The notes beneath the pieces were generated by a model. It was not told the DNA's origin and ran no database searches. It saw only the letters and a list, made by a program, of their open reading frames with translations. Shown here one piece after another: positions 46,277 to 55,585 of a stretch of 64,000 nt of DNA; position 1 is the first letter of the stretch, and every line of letters starts with the position of its first letter. The DNA lies in NCBI GenBank assembly GCA_016183805.1, contig JACPDX010000027.1, forward strand, positions 62,001 to 126,000, read 5' to 3'. The DNA comes from Bacteroidota bacterium (GTDB taxonomy: Bacteria > Bacteroidota > Bacteroidia > Flavobacteriales_E > Vicingaceae). Position numbers and translations under genes: made by a program.

Positions 46277-47605
46277 ATGTTAGTAAACATTCACATACAT
46301 AAAATATTACTGCTTGTTTTACTTAGTAGTACAGGTATTGCTAACGCCCAAACCTATTCATTGCAACAATGTATTGATACTGCTTTGATAAACAATAAAA
46401 AGTTGCAAATAAGCCGTAACAACCAACAAATTAGCGAGCAAAAAAGCAAGGAAGTAAAAGCCAACTTATTACCTAAACTCGATGCCAATGCTGAGTATAA
46501 ATATTATACCGATTTACCTTATCAGTTAATGCCGCTTTCTACTTTTAATCCAACAGCACCTGAATGGCAATTTAAAGAAGCACAATTTGGTGTTCCTCAC
46601 AACATTAATGCGAATTTACAATTGAGTGTACCACTGTACAATGCTCAACTGTATAACAACATTGCTACCACAAAAATTGCCAACCAATTGGCAGATTTAC
46701 AAAAACAAAAAACAGAAGAACAAGTATTTTTTGAAGTGAGTAATTTGTATTACAATCTTCAAATTTTAGCTAACCAACAAGCATTTATCGACAGCAATTT
46801 ACAAAAGACTTCAAAATTGCTCAACAACATGAAATTACTACATAGTCAATTGTTGGCAAAAGCTACTGATGTAAGTAAAGTGGAATTACAACAACTGCAA
46901 CTTCAAACCCAAAAACAATTGCTCGAAAGCAAATTTGAGCAAGTGCTAAACACCCTCAAATTATTTATGGGAATTGAACTAACCCGCGAAGTGCAAATTG
47001 AAAAAAACATTCAAATGAAAGAGCAATTAGAAAGTTCTGCAAACAACAATATTGACTTGCTGTTAGCACAACAACGCATCAACCTAGTGGAAAGTGAGCT
47101 GAAAAGCATTAAACACTCTCGTATTCCTTCCTTGTCTTTATTCGGAATGTACGGAACAACCGGTTTTGGTTATGATAAACAACCAAACGATTTTTTAAAT
47201 TTTTACCCCATCAGTTTTGCTGGAATTCGTCTGCAATATCCTTTATTTAACGGACTAGCAACTCAACGAAAAATTAATCAAAAAAAAATAGAGCTAACCA
47301 ATGTTTCATTAGAAGCTGAGTGGCTAAAAGACCAAACCAACTTACAAACTACCAACGCATCAAATGAAAAAATAGTAAGCTTCCAAAGCGTTAAAAATGC
47401 CGAAAAGCAGTTGGCTTTAGCTGAAAAAGTTTATATGCAAACTTTGTTGCAATTAAAAGAAGGTACGGCTAGTTTAACCGAAGTATTGTTGGCAGATAAT
47501 ACCTTTAGAGAAAGTCAGCAAAACTATTTAGCAGCAGTAATAGCTTACTTTAAGGCCGATTTAGAACTTAAAAAACTAACTGGAAACTTTACAATTAAGA
47601 ATTAA
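46277..47605 (+). CDS. TolC family outer membrane efflux protein
   Basis: 442 aa; signal peptide, YSLQQCIDTALINNKKLQISR, PLFNGLATQRKINQKKIE. Confidence 0.92.
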   Translation: MLVNIHIHKILLLVLLSSTGIANAQTYSLQQCIDTALINNKKLQISRNNQQISEQKSKEVKANLLPKLDANAEYKYYTDLPYQLMPLSTFNPTAPEWQFKEAQFGVPHNINANLQLSVPLYNAQLYNNIATTKIANQLADLQKQKTEEQVFFEVSNLYYNLQILANQQAFIDSNLQKTSKLLNNMKLLHSQLLAKATDVSKVELQQLQLQTQKQLLESKFEQVLNTLKLFMGIELTREVQIEKNIQMKEQLESSANNNIDLLLAQQRINLVESELKSIKHSRIPSLSLFGMYGTTGFGYDKQPNDFLNFYPISFAGIRLQYPLFNGLATQRKINQKKIELTNVSLEAEWLKDQTNLQTTNASNEKIVSFQSVKNAEKQLALAEKVYMQTLLQLKEGTASLTEVLLADNTFRESQQNYLAAVIAYFKADLELKKLTGNFTIKN

Positions 47606-47607
47606 AA

Positions 47608-48672
47608 ATGAGAATTATGAATTGGAAAAAAATAATCGGAATTGTTGCCGGTATTGCAATCGTTGCACTTATTGTTTTGAAACTGAAAAGCAATAAAGAA
47701 ATTACACAAAGTAAAGTTTATCAATACGATAAAGAACAAGCTATTAATGTTCAAGCAGACACGTTGCAAATTGAAAATGTGAATGCAGAATATTCTTACT
47801 CTGGAACATTTGAGCCCAATAAGGAAAGTAAAATAAGTGCCGAAATACAAGGAAAGATAAATGATGTTTTAGTTGATGTTGGAAGTGTTGTAAACAAAGG
47901 GCAATCATTGGTGCTGTTGGATAATTCATTATTGAAACTGCAACTGCAAACTATTGAAGTGCAAATTGAAGGCTTGGAAGCCGATGTAAATCGTTATACG
48001 ATTTTAGCTAAAGCAGATGCCATACAAGGTGTCCAGTTAGAGAAAGCTGTGTTAGGTTTAAAATCTGCAAAGGTGCAAAAAGCCACTTTACTGGAACAAA
48101 TAAATAAAACCACTATCAAAGCACCTTTCAATGGTGTAGTTACCGCAAAACTAAGTGAAGAAGGTGCATTTGCTGCACCCGGAGTTCCATTACTTCAAAT
48201 AACGGACATTGCCAATTTAAAATTCACTGTAAATGTTCCCGAAAATGAGTTAAGCAAATTCAAATTACATCAAAGCTATTCTCTAATAGTAGATGCTTAT
48301 TCTGATATTCTATTAACTGGAAAATCTACAATGATAGGTAGTAAAGCCAATATGGGTAGCAGTTTTCCTGTTCAGTTTTCGGTAAATAACACATCCGATT
48401 TAAAAATAAAATCAGGAATGTTTGGTAAGGTGAATTTTAAAAACGATACACAAGAAAATGGAATTATTATTTCATCCTCTGCTATTGTTGGCTCTGAAAA
48501 TCAACCACAAGTTTATTTGATTAAAAATGGTAAAGCAATCTTACAAAACATTACCATTTTAAATAAAATACGGAATAAAGTAGTTGTGTCAAGCGGTTTA
48601 AAAGCTGGTGATGTAATTGTAACGAATGGATTTATCAATCTTTTTGACGGTGCAAATGTAACTGTTAAATAA
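47608..48672 (+). CDS. RND efflux periplasmic adaptor (HlyD/MFP)
   Basis: 354 aa; AEYSYSGTFEPNKESKISAEIQGKI, VGSVVNKGQSLVLLD, TIKAPFNGVVTAKLSEEGAF. Confidence 0.92.
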   Translation: MRIMNWKKIIGIVAGIAIVALIVLKLKSNKEITQSKVYQYDKEQAINVQADTLQIENVNAEYSYSGTFEPNKESKISAEIQGKINDVLVDVGSVVNKGQSLVLLDNSLLKLQLQTIEVQIEGLEADVNRYTILAKADAIQGVQLEKAVLGLKSAKVQKATLLEQINKTTIKAPFNGVVTAKLSEEGAFAAPGVPLLQITDIANLKFTVNVPENELSKFKLHQSYSLIVDAYSDILLTGKSTMIGSKANMGSSFPVQFSVNNTSDLKIKSGMFGKVNFKNDTQENGIIISSSAIVGSENQPQVYLIKNGKAILQNITILNKIRNKVVVSSGLKAGDVIVTNGFINLFDGANVTVK

Positions 48673-48684
48673 AATCAGCGAAAA

Positions 48685-51600
48685 ATGAATATTACAGAAA
48701 TATCAATCAAACGCCCTTCGCTGATAATAGTTCTCTTCAGCGTATTTACTTTATTAGGATTTATAGGGTATAAAAATTTGAGTTACGAACTAATGCCTGA
48801 TTTTAATCAACCAGTAGTTGTAATTAAAACCGTTTATCCGGGTGCTGAACCCAACGAAGTAGAAACATCGGTTTCACGAAAAATAGAAGATGCCCTATCC
48901 AATTTGGAAGGTGTAGATTACTTGGTAACAAAGTCGTTGCCGAATGCTTCTATCATCATTGCAAATCTGAAATACGGAACTGATTTGGATAAAACAATGC
49001 AAGACGCTCAACGCTACATTGATAATATTCGCAAAGATTTACCACAGGATATTTTAAGTCCTGTGATGAGTAAAGTTTCGCCAAATGATTTACCGATAAT
49101 GTCTATCAGTGCAACCAGTAATTTATCTGCAACTGAGTTCTATCAAAAAATGAAAGATGATTATCTGCCCCAAATACAGCAAATAAAAGGTGTTGCGGAG
49201 ATTACTATTTTAGGAGGAGAAGAAAGAGAAATTCAAGTAAAAATAAATCAGGACAAACTGAAATTGTATAAAATTTCAATGGTTCAAGTTGTTGAAGCAA
49301 TTAATCGTTCGGGCTTAGATTTACCTGCTGGAAAAGTGCAAACCGAAAAAGAAAACAATTCAGTTCGTTTAACTGGAAAATTTTCAACTTTAGAAGACAT
49401 TAAAAATGTTCAGGTCGCCATGCCTGTTTTAGGAAGTCCGGTTTATGTTAAAGATGTGGCGAATGTTATTGATGGAATAAAAGAAACGACTTCTATAAGT
49501 CGTTACAATGGGAAAAACGGAATCGGTCTTTTACTGAAAAAACAAGGTGATGCGAATGCCGTTGATGTTTCAAAATTAGTTCGTGCAAAATTTAAATCCA
49601 TTGAACATCAAAATGCAAATTCAAGTATAAAATTTATTATTGCAGACGATAGCACAGACAACACTATTGCAGCAGTTAATTCTGTAGTTTTTGATTTGAT
49701 TTTAGCCGTGATTTTAGTTTCATTGGTAATGCTTTTGTTCCTGAGAAGTTTTAGAAATTCATTAATTGTAATCGTAGCTATTCCAACTTCTTTGGTTACA
49801 GCGTTTGCAGTAATGTGGCTTTTGGGCTATACCCTTAACCTTATGACCTTACTTGCAATGTCTTTAATCATAGGCATTTTGGTGGATGATGCAGTGGTGG
49901 TTTTGGAAAATATTCAAAAACATTTAGACAAAGGAAAAGAGAAACGAACAGCCGCAATGGATGGTCGTATGGAAATTGGTTTTGCTGCATTGTCAATCAC
50001 TTTAGTTGACGTAGTGGTATTTTTACCTATTCTTTTTTTACAAGTATTTGTGGCCGATATGCTCAAACAATTTTCGGTAGTTGTCGTAACTTCAACACTC
50101 ACTAGTTTATTAGTTGGCTTCACGCTAACTCCTTGGTTGGCTTCCCGTATTGGAAAGAAAGAAGATTTACAACCAACCAATTTTTTCAATCGTTTCTTAC
50201 TTTGGTTTGAGTACCAATTAGAAAATTTCACCAATTGGTATGGCAGAAAATTAGAATGGGTTTTAAGCCATAAATTAATTTTTACAGGAATTGTTTTGTT
50301 GCTTTTTGTTATGACTGCAGGAATAATGAAACAGGGAATTATTGGCAAAGAACTAATATCAACAGGCGACCAAGGAAAATTTAGAATGGCATTAGAATTT
50401 GATAAATCAACTTCTATTCATCAAAATAATTTAATTGCTCAAAAAATTGAAACCTACATTATTCAACAACCCGAAGTTGCAACGGTATTCAGCAACATTG
50501 GCGGACCAAGCACAGGTATTGGAAGTTTGGGTGTGGGTTCAGCAAACAAAACAGAGTTTACTATTCAATTAAAAATTAAGAATGAAGAATTAAAAATTGC
50601 AGGACTAAAGAAAGTGCCGACAGAAACATTTATGAAAAAACTTAGGGAAGACTTAAAGTTAAAATTTCCGAGTATAAATTATTCAATGGCAGCATTGGGT
50701 TTAATACCCCGTTCAGCACCAATTGAAATTACATTAAGCGGAAGCAATTTGGATTTGGTGATGCAAAGCGGAAATGACCTAAAAGCGATTATTGAAAAAA
50801 TGCCCGGCGCGGATAACGTTCGCTTATCAGTTGAAGCAGGTAGCCCCGAATACAAAATAATTCCCGACAAAGATAAAATGCAGCGATTAGGTTTAACAAC
50901 CGCTTATGTTGGATTGAACCTAAGAACAGCGTTTACCGGGAATGATGATGCAACATTAACAGAAAATGGAACAGAATATCCTGTAAGAATCTGGTTAGAT
51001 GAATTTAGCCGACAAAATTTTGAAGATGTGCAACAACTTTCCATTATTAACCCAATGGGATTGCCAGTAGAAGTTTCACAATTTGCAATTGTTGAACAAG
51101 ACAATTCACCTTCATTGTTAGAAAGAAAAGACCGCCAACCAGCAGTTACTCTTACTGCTGACGCATTGGGGAGGCCATCAGGAACTGTAGCAGATGATGT
51201 AGTTGCTTATCTAAAAGAAAATCCATTACCTAAAGGCTTACAAATGACTTGGGGTAGCGACATCAAAAGACAGAATGATAGTTTTGGAGCATTAGGTTCA
51301 GTATTGTTGATTTCGTTTTTGCTGATTTACCTGATTATGGTAGCACTTTATGACAATTTTGTTTATCCATTTGTAGTTTTATTTTCTATTCCAGTAGCAG
51401 CAATTGGGGCATTTTTCGCATTGAATTTGTCGTTAAGCAATTTGAGTTTGTTCGCCTTACTTGGTTTAATTATGCTAATGGGGTTAGTGGTGAAAAACGC
51501 TATTCTAATTGTGGATTTTACCAATCAATTAAAAGCAGAAGGCAAACATTTTAAAGAAGCGTTAATTATTGCAGGAAAGGGTCGTATGCGACCAATTCTA

Positions 51601-51798
51601 ATGACAACACTTTCAATGGTTGTTGGTATGCTTCCCATTGCAATGGCAACAGGAACAGCGGCAGAATGGAAAAACGGTTTAGCTTGGGTAATTATTGGTG
51701 GACTTCTTTCCTCATTAATTTTGACTGTGTTTTTAGTCCCTATGATATATTATTTAGTGGACACAGCGAAGGAAAAATTAAACCGTAACACAAAATAA
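48685..51798 (+). CDS. RND family efflux transporter (AcrB/HAE1 type)
   Basis: 1037 aa; PSLIIVLFSVFTLLGFIGYKNLSYELMPDFNQP, YPGAEPNEVETSVSRKIEDALSNLEGVDYL, GILVDDAVVVLENI. Confidence 0.94.
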   Translation: MNITEISIKRPSLIIVLFSVFTLLGFIGYKNLSYELMPDFNQPVVVIKTVYPGAEPNEVETSVSRKIEDALSNLEGVDYLVTKSLPNASIIIANLKYGTDLDKTMQDAQRYIDNIRKDLPQDILSPVMSKVSPNDLPIMSISATSNLSATEFYQKMKDDYLPQIQQIKGVAEITILGGEEREIQVKINQDKLKLYKISMVQVVEAINRSGLDLPAGKVQTEKENNSVRLTGKFSTLEDIKNVQVAMPVLGSPVYVKDVANVIDGIKETTSISRYNGKNGIGLLLKKQGDANAVDVSKLVRAKFKSIEHQNANSSIKFIIADDSTDNTIAAVNSVVFDLILAVILVSLVMLLFLRSFRNSLIVIVAIPTSLVTAFAVMWLLGYTLNLMTLLAMSLIIGILVDDAVVVLENIQKHLDKGKEKRTAAMDGRMEIGFAALSITLVDVVVFLPILFLQVFVADMLKQFSVVVVTSTLTSLLVGFTLTPWLASRIGKKEDLQPTNFFNRFLLWFEYQLENFTNWYGRKLEWVLSHKLIFTGIVLLLFVMTAGIMKQGIIGKELISTGDQGKFRMALEFDKSTSIHQNNLIAQKIETYIIQQPEVATVFSNIGGPSTGIGSLGVGSANKTEFTIQLKIKNEELKIAGLKKVPTETFMKKLREDLKLKFPSINYSMAALGLIPRSAPIEITLSGSNLDLVMQSGNDLKAIIEKMPGADNVRLSVEAGSPEYKIIPDKDKMQRLGLTTAYVGLNLRTAFTGNDDATLTENGTEYPVRIWLDEFSRQNFEDVQQLSIINPMGLPVEVSQFAIVEQDNSPSLLERKDRQPAVTLTADALGRPSGTVADDVVAYLKENPLPKGLQMTWGSDIKRQNDSFGALGSVLLISFLLIYLIMVALYDNFVYPFVVLFSIPVAAIGAFFALNLSLSNLSLFALLGLIMLMGLVVKNAILIVDFTNQLKAEGKHFKEALIIAGKGRMRPILMTTLSMVVGMLPIAMATGTAAEWKNGLAWVIIGGLLSSLILTVFLVPMIYYLVDTAKEKLNRNTK

Positions 51799-51803
51799 TT
51801 GAA

Positions 51804-52253
51804 ATGAAAATAGCAATCATAACACTAATCTCATTTGCATTATCACTTATACTTTATTCATTTACCAATCCCAATGCAGATACTTATACCTTAACCATAG
51901 AGGTTACGAATTTACGGAATGCAAAGGGGGTAGTTCAATTTGCATTGTATAACAAAGACGGTTCAATTCCTGATGAAGATTATGAGAATTACTACAAAAT
52001 TTCAAAAGGAGAAATTGTGAATGGTTCATCTACAATAACTTTTAAAAATATTCCATCAGGAAAATATGCAGTTAACATTTTACACGATGAAAACAGAAAT
52101 GGTAAAATTGACAAAGGATTTATTTTGCCGATAGAAGGTATTGGTTTCTCAAATTTTCAATCAATTGGTTTGACAAATAGACCAAACTTTTCAAAAGCAA
52201 GTTTTGAGATAAAAGAAAACAAATCAATTAATGTAAAGTTGATTTATATGTAA
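51804..52253 (+). CDS. DUF2141-domain protein
   Basis: 149 aa; TLTIEVTNLRNAKGVVQFALYNKDGSIPDE, YAVNILHDENRNGKIDKG. Confidence 0.85.
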   Translation: MKIAIITLISFALSLILYSFTNPNADTYTLTIEVTNLRNAKGVVQFALYNKDGSIPDEDYENYYKISKGEIVNGSSTITFKNIPSGKYAVNILHDENRNGKIDKGFILPIEGIGFSNFQSIGLTNRPNFSKASFEIKENKSINVKLIYM

Positions 52254-52337
52254 GACAAGAAATTACTCCTTTCTGTTTTTTTGATAAACGGCAAAATAAA
52301 TCAAACCAATGAACTTACTTTTGTAAAAAAATTAAAA

Positions 52338-54698
52338 ATGCTCAAATCACTTTCCTTCACCCTCTTTTTGTTTATATCAGCCACAGTTCTTGCTCAAGAA
52401 AAATTTACATTAAGCGGTAATATTAAGGATGCTAGTGATGGAGAGGATTTAGTTGGAGTAACTATTCTTGTAAAAGAATTACCTGGAGTTGGAACTGTTG
52501 CCAATCTTTATGGATTTTATTCCATCACACTTCCGAAAGGGAAATACACAATACAATACAAGTATTTAGGTTATAAAACCATTGCGTTTGTAGCAGATTT
52601 ATCAAAAAATATTAAAAACAATATACAATTGGTTTCAGGTTCTACTGATCTAAATGTAGTAGAAATAATTGCTGAAAAAGAAAATCAAAACATTCGTTCG
52701 AACGAAATGAGTGTGGAGAAAATTAGTATAAAGGATGTTTCATCTATACCCGTGCTTTTTGGAGAGAATGATGTTATGAAAGTCCTTCAGTTGTTGCCAG
52801 GAGTAAAATCAGCTGGTGAAGGAAGTTCAGGTTTTTTTGTGCGTGGTGGAAATTCCGACCAAAACTTAATCTTGTTGGACGAAGCTCCTGTTTACAATGC
52901 TTCTCACTTATTGGGTTTTTTCTCTGTATTTAATCCTGATGCCATAAAGGATTTAACACTTTACAAAGGGGGAATTCCTGCCCAGTTTGCTGGTCGTTTA
53001 TCATCGGTAGTTGATATTAAGATGAAAGAAGGAAATTCAAAAAAATTCAAAGCTATTGGAGGAGTAGGCATACTTTCGTCAAGATTAACTCTTGAAGGAC
53101 CAATTGTAAAAGACAAGAGTTCTTTTATCATTAGTGGAAGAAGGACATATTTTGATATGTTCCTTAAACTCTCAAATAATGAAGATATAAAAAATACTAT
53201 CCTCTATTTTTATGACTTGAATCTAAAAGCAAATTACCAGTTTTCTGATAAAAACCGTTTGTTTATATCGGGATATTTTGGAAGAGATAACTTTGGTTTT
53301 GCTAACCGGTTTAATTTTAATTATGGTAATGCTACGGCAACGGTTCGTTGGAATCATTTATATAACGACAAATTGTTTAGCAACACCTCTTTCATCTATT
53401 CATACTATAATTATAAAATAGATATTATCGCCGCAGGTTTTTCTATCAATTCACAAATTCAAGATTTTACACTAAAACAAGATGTGGATTTCTTTTGGAA
53501 CGGAAACAATAAACTGAAATTTGGAGCCAGTGCTATTCATCATACTTTCTATCCCGGTGAAATATCCTCTACAGGAGAATCTGTTGGTGATAGTAAAATT
53601 GAAAATAGATATGGAATTGAGTCTGGGTTATATGTAAGCAATGAACAAAAGTTTAACGAATCCTGGTCAGCAACCTATGGTGTTAGGTATTCAAACTTCA
53701 CTCAAATTGGACCAGGTGAATTTTATACATACAATACTCAAGGAAAAGCTACCGACACAACAGTTTATAAAGAAAATAATGTGGTGGTAACTTATCATGG
53801 TATTGAACCTCGATTAAGCCTTAATTATGTTCTTAATGAAAGTACCTCCATTAAGACATCATATAATAGAATGTATCAATACTTGCATTTACTGTCTAAC
53901 TCATCAGGTGGAAATCCTACTGATACATGGCTATCAAGTAGTAACAACGTTAAGCCAGAAATTGCAGACCAAGTGGCATTAGGCTACTTTAAGAACTTTA
54001 AAAACAACACTTACGAATTTTCGGTTGAAACCTACTATAAAGCTATGCAAAATACCATCGATTACCGAACTGGTGCAGAAATTACCTTAAACCCGAAAGT
54101 TGAAGGCGAGTTGTTGTATGGAAAAGGTAGAGCTTATGGATTAGAATTTTATTTAAAAAGAAAAAAAGGAGTTTTTACAGGTTGGATAAGTTATACTTTA
54201 GCTCGAACTGAAGTGCAATATGACAAAATCAACAAAGGAGCTTGGTATCCTGCCAAACAAGATAGAACTCACGACTTGTCTTTTGTTGCCATGTACGATA
54301 TATCCGAACGATTAAAAATATCTTCCACTTTTGTTTTTTATACTGGTAATGCGGTAACTTTTCCCACAGGAAAATATGTAATTGACGGACAAACCATAAA
54401 CCTATATTCCGACAGAAATGGCTCTAGATTCCCAAATTATCACCGTTTAGATTTGGGCTTAACTTTAGAAGGTAAAAACTATAAAATGGTTACTAATCCA
54501 GAAACAGGTTTAAAAGAAAAAAAAGATAGAAGAATTCATTCAAGTTGGAACTTTTCTATTTACAATGTTTATGCTCGTGAAAACCCTTATTCGTACTCAT
54601 TTAGAGAAAATGAGGAGAATCCAATTATAACAGAAGCTGTGCAACTTTCATTATTTAAATATCCTTTACCTGCTATAACTTATAATTTTAATTTTTAA
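52338..54698 (+). CDS. TonB-dependent receptor with CarboxypepD_reg-like domain
   Basis: ORF from 52281; likely start MLKSLSFTLFLFISATVLAQ at 52338. LSGNIKDASDGEDLVGVTILVK, VLQLLPGVKSAGEGSSGFFVRGGNSDQNLILLDEAPVYNASHLLGFFSVFN plug domain. Confidence 0.92.
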   Translation: MLKSLSFTLFLFISATVLAQEKFTLSGNIKDASDGEDLVGVTILVKELPGVGTVANLYGFYSITLPKGKYTIQYKYLGYKTIAFVADLSKNIKNNIQLVSGSTDLNVVEIIAEKENQNIRSNEMSVEKISIKDVSSIPVLFGENDVMKVLQLLPGVKSAGEGSSGFFVRGGNSDQNLILLDEAPVYNASHLLGFFSVFNPDAIKDLTLYKGGIPAQFAGRLSSVVDIKMKEGNSKKFKAIGGVGILSSRLTLEGPIVKDKSSFIISGRRTYFDMFLKLSNNEDIKNTILYFYDLNLKANYQFSDKNRLFISGYFGRDNFGFANRFNFNYGNATATVRWNHLYNDKLFSNTSFIYSYYNYKIDIIAAGFSINSQIQDFTLKQDVDFFWNGNNKLKFGASAIHHTFYPGEISSTGESVGDSKIENRYGIESGLYVSNEQKFNESWSATYGVRYSNFTQIGPGEFYTYNTQGKATDTTVYKENNVVVTYHGIEPRLSLNYVLNESTSIKTSYNRMYQYLHLLSNSSGGNPTDTWLSSSNNVKPEIADQVALGYFKNFKNNTYEFSVETYYKAMQNTIDYRTGAEITLNPKVEGELLYGKGRAYGLEFYLKRKKGVFTGWISYTLARTEVQYDKINKGAWYPAKQDRTHDLSFVAMYDISERLKISSTFVFYTGNAVTFPTGKYVIDGQTINLYSDRNGSRFPNYHRLDLGLTLEGKNYKMVTNPETGLKEKKDRRIHSSWNFSIYNVYARENPYSYSFRENEENPIITEAVQLSLFKYPLPAITYNFNF

Positions 54699-54701
54699 CC
54701 C

Positions 54702-55514
54702 ATGATGTTATTCCAAAAATACACTCCACTCTATGTGCTTATTGCCATAATTTTTCTAATGATTTCATGCGAAAAAGTGGTTGAATTAGATTTAGATGAT
54801 GCTAAACAAATGTTAGTTGTTGAAGCTATTGTACATGATAGTTTGGGCGATAATTTTGTAAAATTATCTAAAACAAAACCTTTTAACGATAATAGTGTAG
54901 GATATGAAACTATTTCTGGAGCATTAGTTATTGTTACCGATAATTTGGGCAACAGTTTTACTTTTACAGAAGCCACTGCTGGAAATTACAATTGTCCAAC
55001 ACTTGAGGGCATAACAGGCAGAGCTTATTTTTTAACGGTAAATGTAAGTGGAAAAGTAGTTACTGCTCAATCGGTAATGAACCCTAAAGTAAATTTAGAT
55101 TCGTTATCTCACCATAAAATAGATCGACCTTTTAACGACCCTAATGAACCACCGGAATACAGTATCCGTACTTATTTTTTCGACACTCCAAATTATACTA
55201 ATTATTACCGTATTAAGGCATTTAATAAAGGTGTTCAGGAAAAAGGATACATTGTGCTTAATGATGATTTATTAAATGGAGGCATTGCAGTATTTCCTGT
55301 TTTTAGAGTAAATTATGCTGAGAATGATACCGCCGTTATTCAACTTTTATCAATTGATGAGGCAAATTTCAGGTATTTTAATGCCATCGCTTCATCTCAA
55401 AATGGCGAAGTTCCCGGAAATCCTGAAACGAATTTGGTTGGTGAAGATGTAGTGGGTTATTTTGGTGCTTATGCAAAAAGCGAACGAAGGTTAATTATCA
55501 CTCCATTACCTTAG
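54702..55514 (+). CDS. DUF4249 lipoprotein
   Basis: 270 aa; lipobox MISCEKVVELDLDDAKQMLVVEAIV; adjacent to the TonB receptor. Confidence 0.85.
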   Translation: MMLFQKYTPLYVLIAIIFLMISCEKVVELDLDDAKQMLVVEAIVHDSLGDNFVKLSKTKPFNDNSVGYETISGALVIVTDNLGNSFTFTEATAGNYNCPTLEGITGRAYFLTVNVSGKVVTAQSVMNPKVNLDSLSHHKIDRPFNDPNEPPEYSIRTYFFDTPNYTNYYRIKAFNKGVQEKGYIVLNDDLLNGGIAVFPVFRVNYAENDTAVIQLLSIDEANFRYFNAIASSQNGEVPGNPETNLVGEDVVGYFGAYAKSERRLIITPLP

Positions 55515-55529
55515 GAGGTAAATAGATAA

Positions 55530-55571
55530 AACAAAAGAGCCATCAGTCAATTAACTTATGGCTCTTTTGTT
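55530..55571. terminator. Bidirectional terminator hairpin between convergent genes
   Basis: aacaaaagagccat (55530-55543) and atggctcttttgtt (55558-55571), perfect 14-bp stem. Confidence 0.88.
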
Positions 55572-55585
55572 ATTAATTTCTAAAA

